Notes: generated by a model from the sequence alone, not told the origin. A stretch of DNA of 64,000 nucleotides from Leclercia adecarboxylata (GCA_002360945.1 DERO01000029.1:128167-192166); one strand, 5' to 3'; counted from the stretch's first letter, positions 28,750-43,311 are shown. Numbers and translations are program-made.

Positions 28750-28936
28750 AACAAAGCCGGGTTAAAAACCCGGCTTTGTTATGGAATGAGGCGGTGCCTA
28801 ACTCGACGTTTCGCCCTGGGGTCTGATAAAGCAACGCTATGATCAGTAGTTGGACGGCAGGCACCTTTTTGTGCGTCATTCGAAGTTTATGTAGCGCGTC
28901 CCGAAGGGGCTGACATAAGAGGGTGAATGAGCCACT
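28750..28936 (-). ncRNA. glmY: GlmY small RNA
   Basis: About 187 bases starting AGTGGCTCATTCACC at 28936 and ending in the terminator ACAAAGCCGGG-TTTTTAA-CCCGGCTTTGT (28750-28779). The sequence carries the stem-loop GTCAGCCCCTTCGGGACG and the long hairpin with GGTGCCTGCCGTCC typical of E. coli GlmY (184 bases). GlmY binds RapZ, which spares GlmZ from RNase E, and GlmZ then activates glmS mRNA, so the RNA adjusts glucosamine-6-phosphate supply. Its place between purL and glrK is conserved. Confidence 0.93.
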
Positions 28937-28947
28937 GGTTACTATTA

Positions 28948-28963
28948 TGCAACAGATGTGCCA
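28948..28963 (-). promoter_or_regulatory. Sigma-54 promoter of glmY
   Basis: TGGCAC-ATCTG-TTGCA on the reverse strand matches the sigma-54 consensus TGGCAC-N5-TTGCW exactly, and its GC dinucleotide is 12-13 bases before the inferred start at 28936. In E. coli a sigma-70 promoter overlaps it; here CATAAT (28942-28947) could be its -10. Confidence 0.9.
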
Positions 28964-29052
28964 TATTGCAAATAAAAATATTAAATTGTTAATTTATATG
29001 AAATTTTAGAGAGAATGGTACTTGTTGCGGACGGGATGATTTTCAGGGTATC

Positions 29053-29166
29053 TGTCGCTTATTAGCAACACCCTGGAGGGGTTATTAGGGGGACTAGTTA
29101 AATCAATAAGTTAAATGTCGCCAATTGACGACATCAATATGTGAGGGTTGTCGCAGATTTGCGACA
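29053..29166. promoter_or_regulatory. Three GlrR upstream activating sites of glmY
   Basis: Two perfect TGTC-N10-GACA sites, TGTCGCCAATTGACGACA (29116-29133) and TGTCGCAGATTTGCGACA (29149-29166), and one near match TGTCGCTTATTAGCAACA (29053-29070). They lie about 117 to 230 bases before the glmY start. A very AT-rich stretch (28964-29010) between sites and promoter would suit IHF bending. Confidence 0.88.
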
Positions 29167-29175
29167 CCGGGGATT

Positions 29176-29220
29176 GTGCGGCCTGATGCCCTCACCCCGC
29201 CCCTCTCCCACAGGGAGAGG
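29176..29220. repeat. CCCTCTCCC/GGGAGAGG dispersed repeat
   Basis: GTGCGGCCTGATGCCCTCACC followed by CCCTCTCCC-ACA-GGGAGAGG, the same element as at 8369 and (inverted) 10114. It lies between the GlrR sites and the purL terminator. Confidence 0.7.
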
Positions 29221-29231
29221 TTGCAAACAAA

Positions 29232-29253
29232 AACGGCAACCGAAGTTGCCGTT
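29232..29253 (-). terminator. Terminator of purL
   Basis: Nine-base arms AACGGCAAC/GTTGCCGTT followed by a T-run on the reverse strand, beginning within a few bases of the purL stop. Confidence 0.88.
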
Positions 29254-29259
29254 CTGCAC

Positions 29260-32200
29260 TTAACCCAACTGCTTACGCGCGTTGCGGAAGATACGCATCC
29301 ACGGGCTGTCCTCGCCCCAGTTCTCCGGGTGCCAGGAGTTGCTGACGGTGCGGAACACGCGCTCAGGGTGCGGCATCATCACCGTAACGCGACCGCTTTC
29401 GCTGGTCACCGCGGTGATACCGTTGGCTGAGCCGTTCGGGTTCGCCGGGTAGGTCTGCGTGACTTTACCGAAGTTATCGACAAAGCGCAGCGCCACCAGG
29501 CCTTTGCTCTCCAGCTCCGCCAGATGCGCAGCGTTACGCACTTCAACCTGCCCTTCACCGTGAGACACAGCGATTGGCATCTGCGATCCCACCATCCCCT
29601 GCAGCAGCAGAGACGGGCTCTGGGTCACTTCCACCAGGCTGAAACGCGCTTCGAAGCGGTCGGACTGGTTACGCACAAAGCGCGGCCAGGCTTCGCTGCC
29701 CGGTATCAGCTCGCGCAGGTTCGACATCATCTGGCAGCCGTTACAGACGCCCAGGGCCAGGGTCTGCGGACGATGGAAGAAGGTTTCGAACTCATCGCGG
29801 ACGCGGTCGTTGAAGAGAATGGATTTCGCCCAGCCCTCGCCTGCCCCCAGCACGTCGCCGTAAGAGAAGCCGCCGCATGCCACCAGCGCCTGGAAATCGG
29901 CCAGACCGGTACGGCCTGCCAGCAGGTCGCTCATGTGGACGTCGATAGCATCGAAGCCCGCACGGTGGAAAGCGGCCGCCATCTCAACGTGGGAGTTCAC
30001 GCCCTGCTCACGCAGCACGGCCACTTTCGGACGGGCACTCTTCGCGATATACGGCGCGGCGATGTCTTCGTTGATGTCGAACGACAGCTTGACGTTCAGA
30101 CCCGGATCGTTGTCGTTGGCTTTCGCCTCATGCTCCTGATCGGCACAGGTCGGGTTGTCGCGCAGACGCTGCATCTGCCAGGTGGTTTCAGCCCACCACA
30201 TGCGCAGCGTGGAGCGGCTTTCGGCAAAGACGGCCTGACCGTTGGCTTCAATAACAAAGCGATCCCCGGTCACCGCTTTGCCCAGGTAGTGCACGCAGTC
30301 GCCCAGACCGTGCTGGGCCAGCAGCGCTTCCACCGCCTCGCGATCCGCTGCACGCACCTGAATTACGGCACCCAGCTCTTCGTTGAACAGCGCCGCCAGA
30401 CGATCGTCGCCCAGGCTGGCAATGTTGGCTTCCACGCCGCAGTGGCCGGTGAAGGCCATTTCGGCCAGCGTCACCAGCAGGCCGCCGTCGGAACGGTCGT
30501 GGTAGGCCAGCAGTTTGCGTTGGGCCACCAGCGCCTGGATGGCGTCGTAGAAGCCCTTCAGCTGCGCCACGTCGCGCACGTCAGCGGCCTTGTCGCCCAG
30601 CTGACGATAAACCTGCGCCAGCGCGGTGGCACCCAGCGCGTTATGACCTTTACCGAGGTCGATCAGCAGCAGGGCGTTATCTTCGGTAGAAAGCTGCGGG
30701 GTGATGGTGTGACGCACATCTTCTACGCGGGCAAACGCGGTAATGACCAGCGACAGCGGCGAAGTCATCTCGCGCTGCTCGCTGCCTTCCTGCCAGCGGG
30801 TTTTCATCGACATGGAGTCTTTGCCCACCGGAATGGTCAGGCCCAGCGCCGGGCAAAGTTCTTCGCCCACCGCTTTCACCGCTTCGTACAGCCCGGCGTC
30901 TTCGCCCGGGTGACCGGCTGCGGCCATCCAGTTGGCGGAGAGCTTGATGCGTTTGATATCGCCAATCTGGGTGGCGGCGATGTTGGTCAGCGCTTCACCT
31001 ACAGCCAGACGGGCAGAGGCAGCGAAGTCCAGCAGGGCCACCGGGGAGCGTTCGCCCAGCGCCATCGCTTCACCGTAGTAGCTGTCGAGGCTGGCGGTGG
31101 TCACCGCGCAGTTCGCCACCGGCACCTGCCACGGGCCCACCATCTGATCGCGGGCAACCATGCCGGTCACGGTACGGTCACCAATGGTCACCAGGAAGGT
31201 CTTCTCGGCTACGGCCGGCAGATGCAGAACGCGGTTTACCGCCTCGGCCACGGTGACACCCTGCAGGTCGAGGGCTTTGCCGCTGGCTTTGCGGGTCTGG
31301 ACGTCACGGGTCATCTTCGGCGTTTTGCCCAGCAGCACGTCCAGCGGCAGATCGATTGGCTGGTTGTCGAAGTGGGTATCGCTCAGGGAGAGGTGCATCT
31401 CTTCGGAGGCTTCACCAATCACCGCGTACGGCGCGCGCTCGCGGCGGCACAGCTCATCAAACAGCGGCAGCTGATCCGGAGCAACGGCCAGCACGTAGCG
31501 CTCCTGAGATTCATTACACCAGATCTCCAGCGGGCTCATGCCTGGCTCATCGCTCAGGATGTCGCGCAGGTTGAAGCGGCCGCCACGGTTGCCGTCGCTC
31601 ACCAGCTCCGGCATGGCGTTTGAGAGACCGCCCGCGCCCACGTCGTGAATAAAGAGGATCGGGTTGGCGTCGCCAAGCTGCCAGCAGCGGTCGATCACTT
31701 CCTGACAGCGGCGCTCCATCTCCGGGTTATCGCGCTGTACGGAGGCGAAATCGAGATCCGCATCAGACTGACCGGAGGCCATAGAAGAGGCCGCCCCGCC
31801 GCCCAGACCGATGTTCATCGCCGGGCCACCGAGGACGATCAGCTTCGCGCCAACGACGATCTCGCCTTTCTGCACGTGATCGGCGCGAATGTTGCCGATC
31901 CCGCCTGCCAGCATGATTGGCTTGTGGTAGCCGCGCAGCTCTTCGCCGTTATGGCTCTCCACTTTCTCTTCATAGGTACGGAAGTAACCGTTCAGGGCCG
32001 GACGACCAAATTCGTTGTTAAAGGCCGCGCCGCCCAGCGGGCCGTCGGTCATGATGTCCAGGGCGGTAACAATGCGCTCTGGCTTACCGAAATCTTCTTC
32101 CCACGGCTGCTCGAAGCCCGGGATACGCAGGTTGGAGACGGAGAAGCCCACCAGACCCGCTTTTGGCTTAGCGCCACGACCGGTTGCGCCTTCGTCACGG

Positions 32201-33147
32201 ATTTCGCCGCCGGAGCCGGTTGCGGCACCCGGCCACGGCGAGATCGCCGTCGGGTGGTTGTGGGTTTCGACCTTCATCAGGATATGCGCAGGCTCCTGGT
32301 GGAAGTCATAGCGCCCTGCTTCGCGATCGGCGAAGAAGCGGCCCACCTCGGAACCCTCCATGACCGCGGCGTTGTCTTTATAGGCAGACAGCACGTGGTC
32401 AGGGGTTTTCTCCATGGTGTTTTTAATCATTTTGAACAGCGACTTCGGCTGCTGCTCGCCATCGATAACCCAGTCGGCGTTAAAGATCTTGTGGCGGCAG
32501 TGCTCGGAGTTAGCCTGCGCGAACATATAGAGTTCGATGTCGTTCGGGTTACGGTTCAGCTTAACGAACGCATCCTGCAGGTAGTCGATTTCATCTTCGG
32601 CCAGCGCCAGGCCCAGACGCAGGTTGGCGTCAATCAGCGCCTGACGGCCCTCACCCAGCAGGTCCACGCTCTGGACGGGTGCAGGCTGATGGTGAGAGAA
32701 GAGCTGCTGTGCGTCATCCAGAGAGGCAAACACGCTCTCCATCATGCGATCGTGCAGTTCGGCTGCTACAACGGCCCACTGGGCGTCGGTCAGGGTAGAG
32801 GCTTCAACGTAATACGCCACACCACGCTCCAGACGGTCAATCTGGCTCAGACCACAGTTGCGGGCGATGTCGGTTGCTTTAGAAGACCAGGGGGAGATGG
32901 TGCCCGGACGAGGCGTAACCAGCAGAAGTTTACCGTTCGGGGTATGGCTGCTCAGGCTTGGGCCGTACTTCAGCAGGCGCTCAAGCCGGACTAAATCCTC
33001 TGCCGTTAAGGGAGCATTCAGGTCAGCAAAATGGACATACTCAGCGTAAATATTGCTTACCGGAAGGTCGGCCGCCTGAAAACGTGCCAGCAGTTTGTTG
33101 ATACGGAAGGCAGACAGTGCAGGCGAACCACGCAGAATTTCCATCAT
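29260..33147 (-). CDS. purL: PurL, phosphoribosylformylglycinamidine synthase
   Basis: Large FGAM synthase of purine synthesis; it uses ATP and glutamine to convert FGAR to FGAM. The 1295-residue protein equals the E. coli enzyme in length and contains the N-terminal PurS-like domain, ATP-site blocks ([48 protein letters not shown]) and a C-terminal glutamine amidotransferase with nucleophile in [13 protein letters not shown] PurR box lies 87-102 bases upstream. Confidence 0.98.
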   Translation of the reverse strand: MMEILRGSPALSAFRINKLLARFQAADLPVSNIYAEYVHFADLNAPLTAEDLVRLERLLKYGPSLSSHTPNGKLLLVTPRPGTISPWSSKATDIARNCGLSQIDRLERGVAYYVEASTLTDAQWAVVAAELHDRMMESVFASLDDAQQLFSHHQPAPVQSVDLLGEGRQALIDANLRLGLALAEDEIDYLQDAFVKLNRNPNDIELYMFAQANSEHCRHKIFNADWVIDGEQQPKSLFKMIKNTMEKTPDHVLSAYKDNAAVMEGSEVGRFFADREAGRYDFHQEPAHILMKVETHNHPTAISPWPGAATGSGGEIRDEGATGRGAKPKAGLVGFSVSNLRIPGFEQPWEEDFGKPERIVTALDIMTDGPLGGAAFNNEFGRPALNGYFRTYEEKVESHNGEELRGYHKPIMLAGGIGNIRADHVQKGEIVVGAKLIVLGGPAMNIGLGGGAASSMASGQSDADLDFASVQRDNPEMERRCQEVIDRCWQLGDANPILFIHDVGAGGLSNAMPELVSDGNRGGRFNLRDILSDEPGMSPLEIWCNESQERYVLAVAPDQLPLFDELCRRERAPYAVIGEASEEMHLSLSDTHFDNQPIDLPLDVLLGKTPKMTRDVQTRKASGKALDLQGVTVAEAVNRVLHLPAVAEKTFLVTIGDRTVTGMVARDQMVGPWQVPVANCAVTTASLDSYYGEAMALGERSPVALLDFAASARLAVGEALTNIAATQIGDIKRIKLSANWMAAAGHPGEDAGLYEAVKAVGEELCPALGLTIPVGKDSMSMKTRWQEGSEQREMTSPLSLVITAFARVEDVRHTITPQLSTEDNALLLIDLGKGHNALGATALAQVYRQLGDKAADVRDVAQLKGFYDAIQALVAQRKLLAYHDRSDGGLLVTLAEMAFTGHCGVEANIASLGDDRLAALFNEELGAVIQVRAADREAVEALLAQHGLGDCVHYLGKAVTGDRFVIEANGQAVFAESRSTLRMWWAETTWQMQRLRDNPTCADQEHEAKANDNDPGLNVKLSFDINEDIAAPYIAKSARPKVAVLREQGVNSHVEMAAAFHRAGFDAIDVHMSDLLAGRTGLADFQALVACGGFSYGDVLGAGEGWAKSILFNDRVRDEFETFFHRPQTLALGVCNGCQMMSNLRELIPGSEAWPRFVRNQSDRFEARFSLVEVTQSPSLLLQGMVGSQMPIAVSHGEGQVEVRNAAHLAELESKGLVALRFVDNFGKVTQTYPANPNGSANGITAVTSESGRVTVMMPHPERVFRTVSNSWHPENWGEDSPWMRIFRNARKQLG

Positions 33148-33233
33148 AAGTCTCTCGTCTTCGAAGCGCCGGAGGCGCTTACAGTGTGCGCAAGGGGGAA
33201 AACGGGCGCCATTATAGTGGATCCTGCGCGCCG

Positions 33234-33249
33234 ACGAAACCGTTTGCGT
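33234..33249. promoter_or_regulatory. PurR operator of purL
   Basis: ACGCAAACGGTTTCGT on the reverse strand, close to the PurR consensus, in the promoter region of purL as in E. coli. Confidence 0.85.
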
Positions 33250-33414
33250 CGTAATAAAATCGATGTCGTCATTTAACCATTGGTGTTGCCTTTCCTGCTA
33301 ATAAGTTGCCAAGTGACGTTACTTTGCGCAAAATGCCGCGAAATCTTTGGTAATACATGTTTTTACTGTGGCGATTAAAAACCAGAATAATAGACAGCTC
33401 ATAGAATCAACTTA

Positions 33415-35404
<1,990 letters not shown>

Positions 35405-35422
35405 CTATGCATAATCACAAAA

Positions 35423-36058
35423 TCATTCCAGCTGCTGAAGTTCGCCAAGGGGCGTAACGCGCCAGCGGTGCTGGCAGAAGTACAGAAGGGGGTTGTCCTG
35501 CTTGCTGTCGCTGTAGCCGCTGTAGAGCCGCAGCGGGGTACCGATTTTTTTCTCCAGTTGCACCACCTTCTCGTGGCCGAGGCAGCGCAGGGTCAACACC
35601 CAGCCACCGTATGCCCGACCCATCTGGGTGGCAATCAGGTTGACGCGCGGCAGCCAGGGGGTATCGAAATAGACCTGCTCGACCAGCGACTGCGGCGAGC
35701 CGGTGATCAGCCAGATGTCGGCATCGTTGGCGTTGAGGTAGTTAGTGAGCCGCTCCTGCACCACCGGGAAGGCGGTGACATGCCCGCGAAACCAGGTGAC
35801 AAACTCTTTCTCCAGCTGTCTGAGTCGCGCTTCGCTGTGCCCGAAGGTGCAGCCCCACAGCAGCAGGCTCATTGGCCAGCGGGCGGCGCGGCCTTTAATC
35901 AGCAACGCGCCGCCGATGATGGGGAGCAGAGGTAACACGAGCAGGGCATTCAGGGGCTGTCGGCGCAGTAAATAGCGCATAAAGGTGCCGAACATATCCT
36001 GCTGATGCAGCGTTCCGTCCAGATCAAAAAAGACTACGCGACGCTCGTGATTGGCCAA
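35423..36058 (-). CDS. pgpC: PgpC (YfhB), phosphatidylglycerophosphatase C
   Basis: Inner-membrane HAD-type phosphatase that dephosphorylates phosphatidylglycerol phosphate in phospholipid synthesis. The 211-residue protein has the HAD nucleophile motif FFDLDGT (D12 and D14), a hydrophobic segment (about 36-52) and the SGYSDSKQDNP motif near the end. Length equals the E. coli protein. It begins three bases after murP, which suggests read-through from the mur genes. Confidence 0.94.
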   Translation of the reverse strand: MANHERRVVFFDLDGTLHQQDMFGTFMRYLLRRQPLNALLVLPLLPIIGGALLIKGRAARWPMSLLLWGCTFGHSEARLRQLEKEFVTWFRGHVTAFPVVQERLTNYLNANDADIWLITGSPQSLVEQVYFDTPWLPRVNLIATQMGRAYGGWVLTLRCLGHEKVVQLEKKIGTPLRLYSGYSDSKQDNPLLYFCQHRWRVTPLGELQQLE

Positions 36059-36061
36059 ACC

Positions 36062-37414
36062 TTACTCCTCTGGATCGTTGAACCCTAACAGCCAGGTAAA
36101 CAGGAACCCGGCGATCACCGCTACCAGATAGCCTAACAGATAGAGCATGACTTTTCCGGTCACGATGGTTAATGCCAGCGGTAATCCGGAAATACCAAAG
36201 GTGATAACGGTCGCCACTTTCCAGTAACTGACGAGCGCCCCGCCGACCGCGCCGCCAAGACAGGCCCCGATAAACGGTTTGCCCAGCGGCAGGGTGACGC
36301 CGAAGATCAGCGGTTCACCGATCCCCAGAAGTCCGACCGGCAGTGCCCCTTTGATCACCTTTTTCAGGCGTTCATTACGGGTTTTCATCAGCACCGCAAT
36401 CGCCGCGCCAATCTGCCCGACCCCGGCCATCGCCAGAATAGGCAGCAGCGCGTTATAGCCATGCGCCTGCACCAGCTCAACGTGGATCGGCACCAGGCCC
36501 TGATGTAAACCGGTCAACACCAGCGGCAGGAAGGTGCCGGAAAGTACCCCCCCCACCAGGAAGCCGCCGCGATCGATAGCCCAGGAGGCCCCGTGGGCGA
36601 TGGATTCCGAAATCACGCCACCCAGCGGTTGCAGAGCGATAATCGCCACGCTGCCGGTAATTAAAGTGGTGAGCAGCGGATTAAAGATCAGCTCCAGCGA
36701 GCCCGGCAGGATATTGCGCAGCCGTTTCTCGATCCAGCACATCAACACCACCACCAGCAGCACGGCGATCACCCCACCCCGCCCCGGCTGCAGCGCTTCA
36801 CCAAACAGGGTGATCTGTGCCAGCTGTGGGCTGGAGAGGATCCCCGCCATCACCCCGCCCATTGCCAGCGAGCCGCCAAACACTTTGGCGGTGTTCACCC
36901 CCACCAGAATGTTCATGATGGCAAAGACCGCGCTGCCGAAAATGCCGAGGATCCCCAGCAGGTTCGGATAGTGGGTCGCGAAGTCGCCGACAATGTCCGG
37001 GCGTTTCAGGATATTGATGATCCCGGTGATCAGCCCCGAGGCAATAAAGGCCGGGATCAGCGGTATGAAGACGTTGGCCAGCTGGCGCAGCGCGTCGCTC
37101 ATCGGGGCTTTATATTTGGCCTTCGCCTGCGCTTTGGTGCGCTCGGCGTCATCCATCACCGCCCCGCCCATCAGCGAACGCATGGCATCCACCACCTGCG
37201 CGGCCTTGCCGGGGCCGACGATCAGCTGATGCTGCTCCCCTTGCTTCACGTAGCCGCTGACGCCGGGCAGTTTTTTCAGCCGCGCCAGATCGAGCTTGTC
37301 ATCATCCTGAACTTCCACCCGCACCCGCGTCATGCAGTTTTCCAGACGCCGGATATTGTTCTGCCCGCCAATACCCGCAAGGATATCGCTGGCGAGAGCT
37401 GCTGTTTTTTCCAT
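36062..37414 (-). CDS. murP: MurP-type PTS EIIBC component for N-acetylmuramic acid
   Basis: The 450 residues contain an N-terminal EIIB domain with phosphorylation-site cysteine C27 (NIRRLENCMTRVRVEV) and a C-terminal EIIC membrane domain with about ten hydrophobic segments and the substrate-site type block GIGEPLIFGVTLPLG. There is no EIIA domain, as in MurP, which borrows EIIA-Glc. It follows murQ by 10 bases with an AGAGG ribosome site. Substrate is inferred from murQ; a related amino sugar is possible. Confidence 0.85.
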   Translation of the reverse strand: MEKTAALASDILAGIGGQNNIRRLENCMTRVRVEVQDDDKLDLARLKKLPGVSGYVKQGEQHQLIVGPGKAAQVVDAMRSLMGGAVMDDAERTKAQAKAKYKAPMSDALRQLANVFIPLIPAFIASGLITGIINILKRPDIVGDFATHYPNLLGILGIFGSAVFAIMNILVGVNTAKVFGGSLAMGGVMAGILSSPQLAQITLFGEALQPGRGGVIAVLLVVVLMCWIEKRLRNILPGSLELIFNPLLTTLITGSVAIIALQPLGGVISESIAHGASWAIDRGGFLVGGVLSGTFLPLVLTGLHQGLVPIHVELVQAHGYNALLPILAMAGVGQIGAAIAVLMKTRNERLKKVIKGALPVGLLGIGEPLIFGVTLPLGKPFIGACLGGAVGGALVSYWKVATVITFGISGLPLALTIVTGKVMLYLLGYLVAVIAGFLFTWLLGFNDPEE

Positions 37415-37424
37415 GTACGCCTCT

Positions 37425-38318
37425 TTAGTTTTCTAATGCCGCACGTAAGAATCCCTGATGGGCGTCGAGTCTGGCACGCGCCGCCGCGGCATCCAGCCCG
37501 CTTAAGATCATCAGAATGGCCGGTTTGACGTCGTACCCGGTCTGTTTCAGCACCTCTTCCGCCTCTTCGCGGGTAGTGCCGGTGGCTTCCACCACCATGC
37601 GGCAGGCCCGGTCGATAAGCTTCACATTGGTGGCCTTCATGTCCACCATCAGGTTCTGGTAGACCTTGCCGAACTTCACCATCGCGCCGGTGGAGATCAT
37701 GTTCAGCACCAGCTTTTGCGCGGTGCCGGATTTCAGGCGGGTAGAGCCGGTCAAGGCTTCCGGGCCGACAACCGGCGAGATGGCGATTGCGGCGACCTGG
37801 GCAATCGGTGAGCCCGGGTTACAGGAGATCGCCACGGTGGTGCAGCCGGTCTGGTTCGCGTACTCAAGGCCGCCAATCACGTACGGCGTGCGCCCGGAGG
37901 CCGCCAGCCCGACCACCAGATCCTGCGCGGTCAGGTTGAGGGCTTTGAGATCGTCTTCACCCAGCTGTTTGCTGTCCTCAGCCCCTTCTACCGCTTTCAG
38001 CAGCGCCCCAGGCCCACCGGCAATCAGGCCGATGACCAGGCCATGCGGCACGCCAAAGGTCGGCGGGCATTCTGAAGCGTCCAGTACCCCAAGACGCCCG
38101 CTGGTGCCCGCCCCCATGTAGATGATGCGCCCGCCCGCCTTCAGCGCGTCGGCGGCTGCGTCCACCGCTTTCGCCACCTCGGGCAATGTCTCTTTCACTG
38201 CCTGCGCGACCAGCGTATCCTGTTGGTTAAAGCGATTAACCAGGTCAAGCGTGGAGAGCGCGTCGAGATCCAGGGTTTGTGGATTGCGGGATTCTGATAC
38301 CAGTGAGCCGAGATTCAT
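37425..38318 (-). CDS. murQ: MurQ, N-acetylmuramic acid 6-phosphate etherase
   Basis: Lyase that cleaves the lactyl ether of MurNAc-6-P to give GlcNAc-6-P and D-lactate. The 297-residue protein has the SIS-domain signature [20 protein letters not shown] with the catalytic-type glutamate, VEGAED, and [14 protein letters not shown]. The ATG at 38318 is taken as start (MNLGSL). It looks clearly diverged from E. coli MurQ, which lies at another chromosomal site with murR and murP, so this is a second or alternative mur locus. Confidence 0.9.
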   Translation of the reverse strand: MNLGSLVSESRNPQTLDLDALSTLDLVNRFNQQDTLVAQAVKETLPEVAKAVDAAADALKAGGRIIYMGAGTSGRLGVLDASECPPTFGVPHGLVIGLIAGGPGALLKAVEGAEDSKQLGEDDLKALNLTAQDLVVGLAASGRTPYVIGGLEYANQTGCTTVAISCNPGSPIAQVAAIAISPVVGPEALTGSTRLKSGTAQKLVLNMISTGAMVKFGKVYQNLMVDMKATNVKLIDRACRMVVEATGTTREEAEEVLKQTGYDVKPAILMILSGLDAAAARARLDAHQGFLRAALEN

Positions 38319-38333
38319 TTTTTTGTGCCTCAA

Positions 38334-38379
38334 GAATTTTTAATTCATAATAGTCGCATTATAATGGAATATAAAATTC
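38334..38379. promoter_or_regulatory. Pair of 13-base palindromes between murQ and yfhH
   Basis: GAATTTTTAATTC (38334-38346) and GAATATAAAATTC (38367-38379) have centres 33 bases apart, about three helical turns. TATAAT at 38360-38365 lies between them and may be the yfhH -10. They are candidate operators of the RpiR regulator YfhH; binding is inferred. Confidence 0.5.
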
Positions 38380-38436
38380 ATTCAGGCGAGCAGAATTCGC
38401 ATTTGCTGCAGTCATCACATTTCGCCAGGAGTCCTT

Positions 38437-39285
38437 ATGAACTGTTTAATTCGTATCCGCCAGCGATACGCGGGTTTTGCCCAGAGCGATAAAAAACTGG
38501 CGGACTTTTTACTCACCCAGCCCGATCGCGCCCGCCATCTCAGCTCCCAGCAACTGGCAAGCGAGGCGGGGGTTAGCCAGTCCAGCGTGGTTAAATTCGC
38601 GCAAAAAATTGGCTTTAAAGGCTTCCCGGCGCTGAAACTGGCGCTGAGCGAAGCGCTGGCCAGCAACCCGAATCCGCAATCCATGCCGGTGCACAACCAG
38701 ATCCGCGGCGACGATCCGATGCGTCTGGTCGGTGAAAAGCTGATCAAGGAGAACGTCGCGGCGATGCACGCCACCCTGGACGTCAACAGCGAAGAGAAAC
38801 TGCTGGAAAGCGTCGCCATGCTGCACGCGGCACGGCGGGTGATCCTCACCGGGATCGGCGCTTCAGGACTGGTAGCGCGTAATTTTGGCTGGAAGCTGAA
38901 CAAGATCGGCCTGATCGCTATTGTCGAACAGGATATGCACGCCCTGCTGGCCACCGTGCAGGCGATGGCGCCTGACGATCTGCTGCTGGCGATCTCCTAT
39001 ACCGGCGAGCGCCGGGAGATTAACCTGGCCGCCGACGAAGCCCTGCGCGTGGGCGGGAAGATACTGGCGATCACCGGCTTTACCCCCAATGCGCTGCAGC
39101 AGCGGGCCACCCGCTGTCTGTACACCATTGCCGAAGAGCAGGCCACCCGCAGCGCGGCCATCTCCTCTACCAGCGCGCAGATGATGCTGACCGACCTGCT
39201 GTTTATGGCGCTGGTTCAGCAGGATCTGGAGCGGGCTCCGGAACGCATTCGCCACAGTGAGGCGCTGGTAAAAAAACTGGTTTGA
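38437..39285 (+). CDS. yfhH: YfhH, RpiR-family transcriptional regulator
   Basis: The 282-residue protein equals E. coli YfhH in length and is very similar. Residues 1-77 form the RpiR helix-turn-helix (LSSQQLASEAGVSQSSVVKFAQKIGFKGFPALK) and residues about 125-265 the SIS domain (VILTGIGASGLVA, LLLAISYTGERREI), which in this family senses a sugar phosphate. It diverges from murQ-murP, so MurNAc-6-P or a related compound is its likely effector. In E. coli yfhH stands alone next to pgpC. Confidence 0.94.
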   Translation: MNCLIRIRQRYAGFAQSDKKLADFLLTQPDRARHLSSQQLASEAGVSQSSVVKFAQKIGFKGFPALKLALSEALASNPNPQSMPVHNQIRGDDPMRLVGEKLIKENVAAMHATLDVNSEEKLLESVAMLHAARRVILTGIGASGLVARNFGWKLNKIGLIAIVEQDMHALLATVQAMAPDDLLLAISYTGERREINLAADEALRVGGKILAITGFTPNALQQRATRCLYTIAEEQATRSAAISSTSAQMMLTDLLFMALVQQDLERAPERIRHSEALVKKLV

Positions 39286-39982
<697 letters not shown>

Positions 39983-39983
<1 letters not shown>

Positions 39984-40714
39984 TACTTGCGGGCTTCCAG
40001 CATCAGACGCTTCATCTCTGACACCGCCTCTTTCAGGCCGCTCATCACCGCGCGTCCGATAATCGCATGGCCGATGTTCAGCTCGTGCATCTCCGGGATG
40101 GCGGCAATGGCTTTGACGTTGTGGTAGGTCAGACCGTGACCGGCATTGACCTTGAGGCCGAGACCTGCTGCATAGGTGGCCGCTTTGGCGATGCGATCCA
40201 ACTCTTTCGCCTGAGTAGCCTCGTCTTCAGCATCGGCATAGCAGCCGGTGTGGATCTCGATGAACGGCGCGCCCACGTCGGCGGCGGCTTTAATCTGCGC
40301 TTCATCGGCATCGATAAACAGCGATACCAGGATCCCGGCATCGGCCAGGCGCTTACAGGCGTCACGCATCTTGTCCAGCTGACCAGCCACGTCCAGGCCG
40401 CCCTCGGTGGTCACTTCCTGACGCTTTTCCGGCACCAAGCAGCAGAAGTGCGGTTTGGTCTTAACGGCGATCGCCAGCATCTCTTCGGTGACGGCCATCT
40501 CCAGATTCATGCGGGTGTCCAGGGTCTGGCGCAGGATGCGAACGTCACGATCGGTGATATGACGGCGATCTTCGCGCAGATGTACGGTAATGCCATCGGC
40601 CCCCGCCTGCTCGGCGATAAATGCCGCCTGAACCGGATCAGGATATGCCGTGCCGCGTGCGTTGCGCAGGGTGGCAATGTGGTCAATGTTGATGCCTAAC
40701 AGTAATTCAGCCAT
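39983..40714 (-). CDS. pdxJ: PdxJ, pyridoxine 5'-phosphate synthase
   Basis: Condenses 3-amino-1-hydroxyacetone phosphate with deoxyxylulose phosphate to form pyridoxine phosphate (vitamin B6). The 243-residue TIM-barrel protein has the family blocks [25 protein letters not shown] and [11 protein letters not shown]. It lies between recO and acpS with very short gaps, as in E. coli. Confidence 0.97.
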
Positions 40715-40741
40715 GACAATCCTCGATTTTCTTTTGGTTCA

Positions 40742-40779
40742 TCTCCCTTCCCCTCAAGGAGAGGGTTGGGGTGAAGGTG
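40742..40779. repeat. Degenerate CTCTCC-type repeat between recO and pdxJ
   Basis: CCTTCCCCTCAAGGAGAGGGTTGGGGTGAAGG is a diverged relative of the elements at 8369, 10114 and 29176, with imperfect arms. It may shape the pdxJ-recO junction in the operon. Confidence 0.5.
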
Positions 40780-40786
40780 TAATACG

Positions 40787-41494
40787 TTAACGCTTCGGCA
40801 TAAACTGCCGGAATAGTTCGCGGCTCTTAAGGGGCTTGCCACCAAGATACGGCTTGAGCGCAATGCGGGTAAAGCGTTTTGCCGCCCGCAGGGTGCTGAC
40901 GTCGGGAAACTCGCGCTCCGCCAGCGCCCGCAGATCCCTTCCGGTGAAGGTGCTGTTGTCGATGACGATGCTGGCGATAAAGCCCTTCTCTTCGCGATAG
41001 CGGTAGGTCATGGTGTCTTCGACCGGATCGCCGCTGCCCGCACAGTGCAGAAAATCGACGCCGTATCCCAGATGCCCGAGCAGCGCCAGCTCAAAGCGAC
41101 GCAGCGCCGGTTCCGGCGAGCCGGTTGCGCCCGCCAGCGCTTGCAGGCAGTGCAGATAGTCGAAAAAGAGTTCAGAGAAGCGGGTCTCATGTTCCAGAAC
41201 GCGCGTGATCAGCTCGTTCACATACAGACCGCTGTACAGCGTAATACCAGAGAGGGGAAGTGCCAGAGAGACGGCTTCGGCACTGCGCAGGGTTTTCACT
41301 TCCCCACGCCCGCTAAAGCGAACCAGCAAAGGTGTAAAGGGTTGCAGGGCACCCTTCAGGTTAGAACGTTTGGAACGTGCGCCTTTGGCAACAAGACGCA
41401 CGCGGCCTGACTCTTCCGTGAAGACGTCCAGCATCAGGCTGGTTTCGCTCCACGGACGGCTGTGAAGGACAAAGGCACGCTGCCATCCATCCAC
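40787..41494 (-). CDS. recO: RecO, recombination mediator
   Basis: Works with RecF and RecR to load RecA on SSB-coated gaps and anneals DNA. The 235 residues begin [22 protein letters not shown] (N-terminal OB fold) and end [17 protein letters not shown]. coli RecO has 242 residues; the difference is a short C-terminal tail. It lies 11 bases after era. Confidence 0.96.
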   Translation of the reverse strand: MDGWQRAFVLHSRPWSETSLMLDVFTEESGRVRLVAKGARSKRSNLKGALQPFTPLLVRFSGRGEVKTLRSAEAVSLALPLSGITLYSGLYVNELITRVLEHETRFSELFFDYLHCLQALAGATGSPEPALRRFELALLGHLGYGVDFLHCAGSGDPVEDTMTYRYREEKGFIASIVIDNSTFTGRDLRALAEREFPDVSTLRAAKRFTRIALKPYLGGKPLKSRELFRQFMPKR

Positions 41495-41505
41495 GTTGTT
41501 TTGAC

Positions 41506-43238
<1,733 letters not shown>

Positions 43239-43267
43239 TCAGAAGAGATTTATCACCTAAATAATTC

Positions 43268-43297
43268 ACGTAGCCTCTAATTAAAGAGACTACGTGC
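43268..43297 (-). other. Inverted repeat between lepB and rnc
   Basis: CACGTAG-CTCT and AGAG-CTACGTG arms, each with one extra base, flank TAATTAA. It lacks a T-run, so it is not a convincing terminator; it may be an RNA processing or attenuation structure. Confidence 0.4.
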
Positions 43298-43311
43298 TCA
43301 TTTATCAGGAA

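Noticed and set aside
29524..31623. A 699-codon open frame on the forward strand
   Set aside because: It lies antisense to purL, has biased His/Arg/Gln-rich composition and no family features; it is a shadow of a GC-rich gene.
43268..43297. Rho-independent terminator between lepB and rnc
   Set aside because: The inverted repeat has bulges and no T-run, so it is listed only as a structure.
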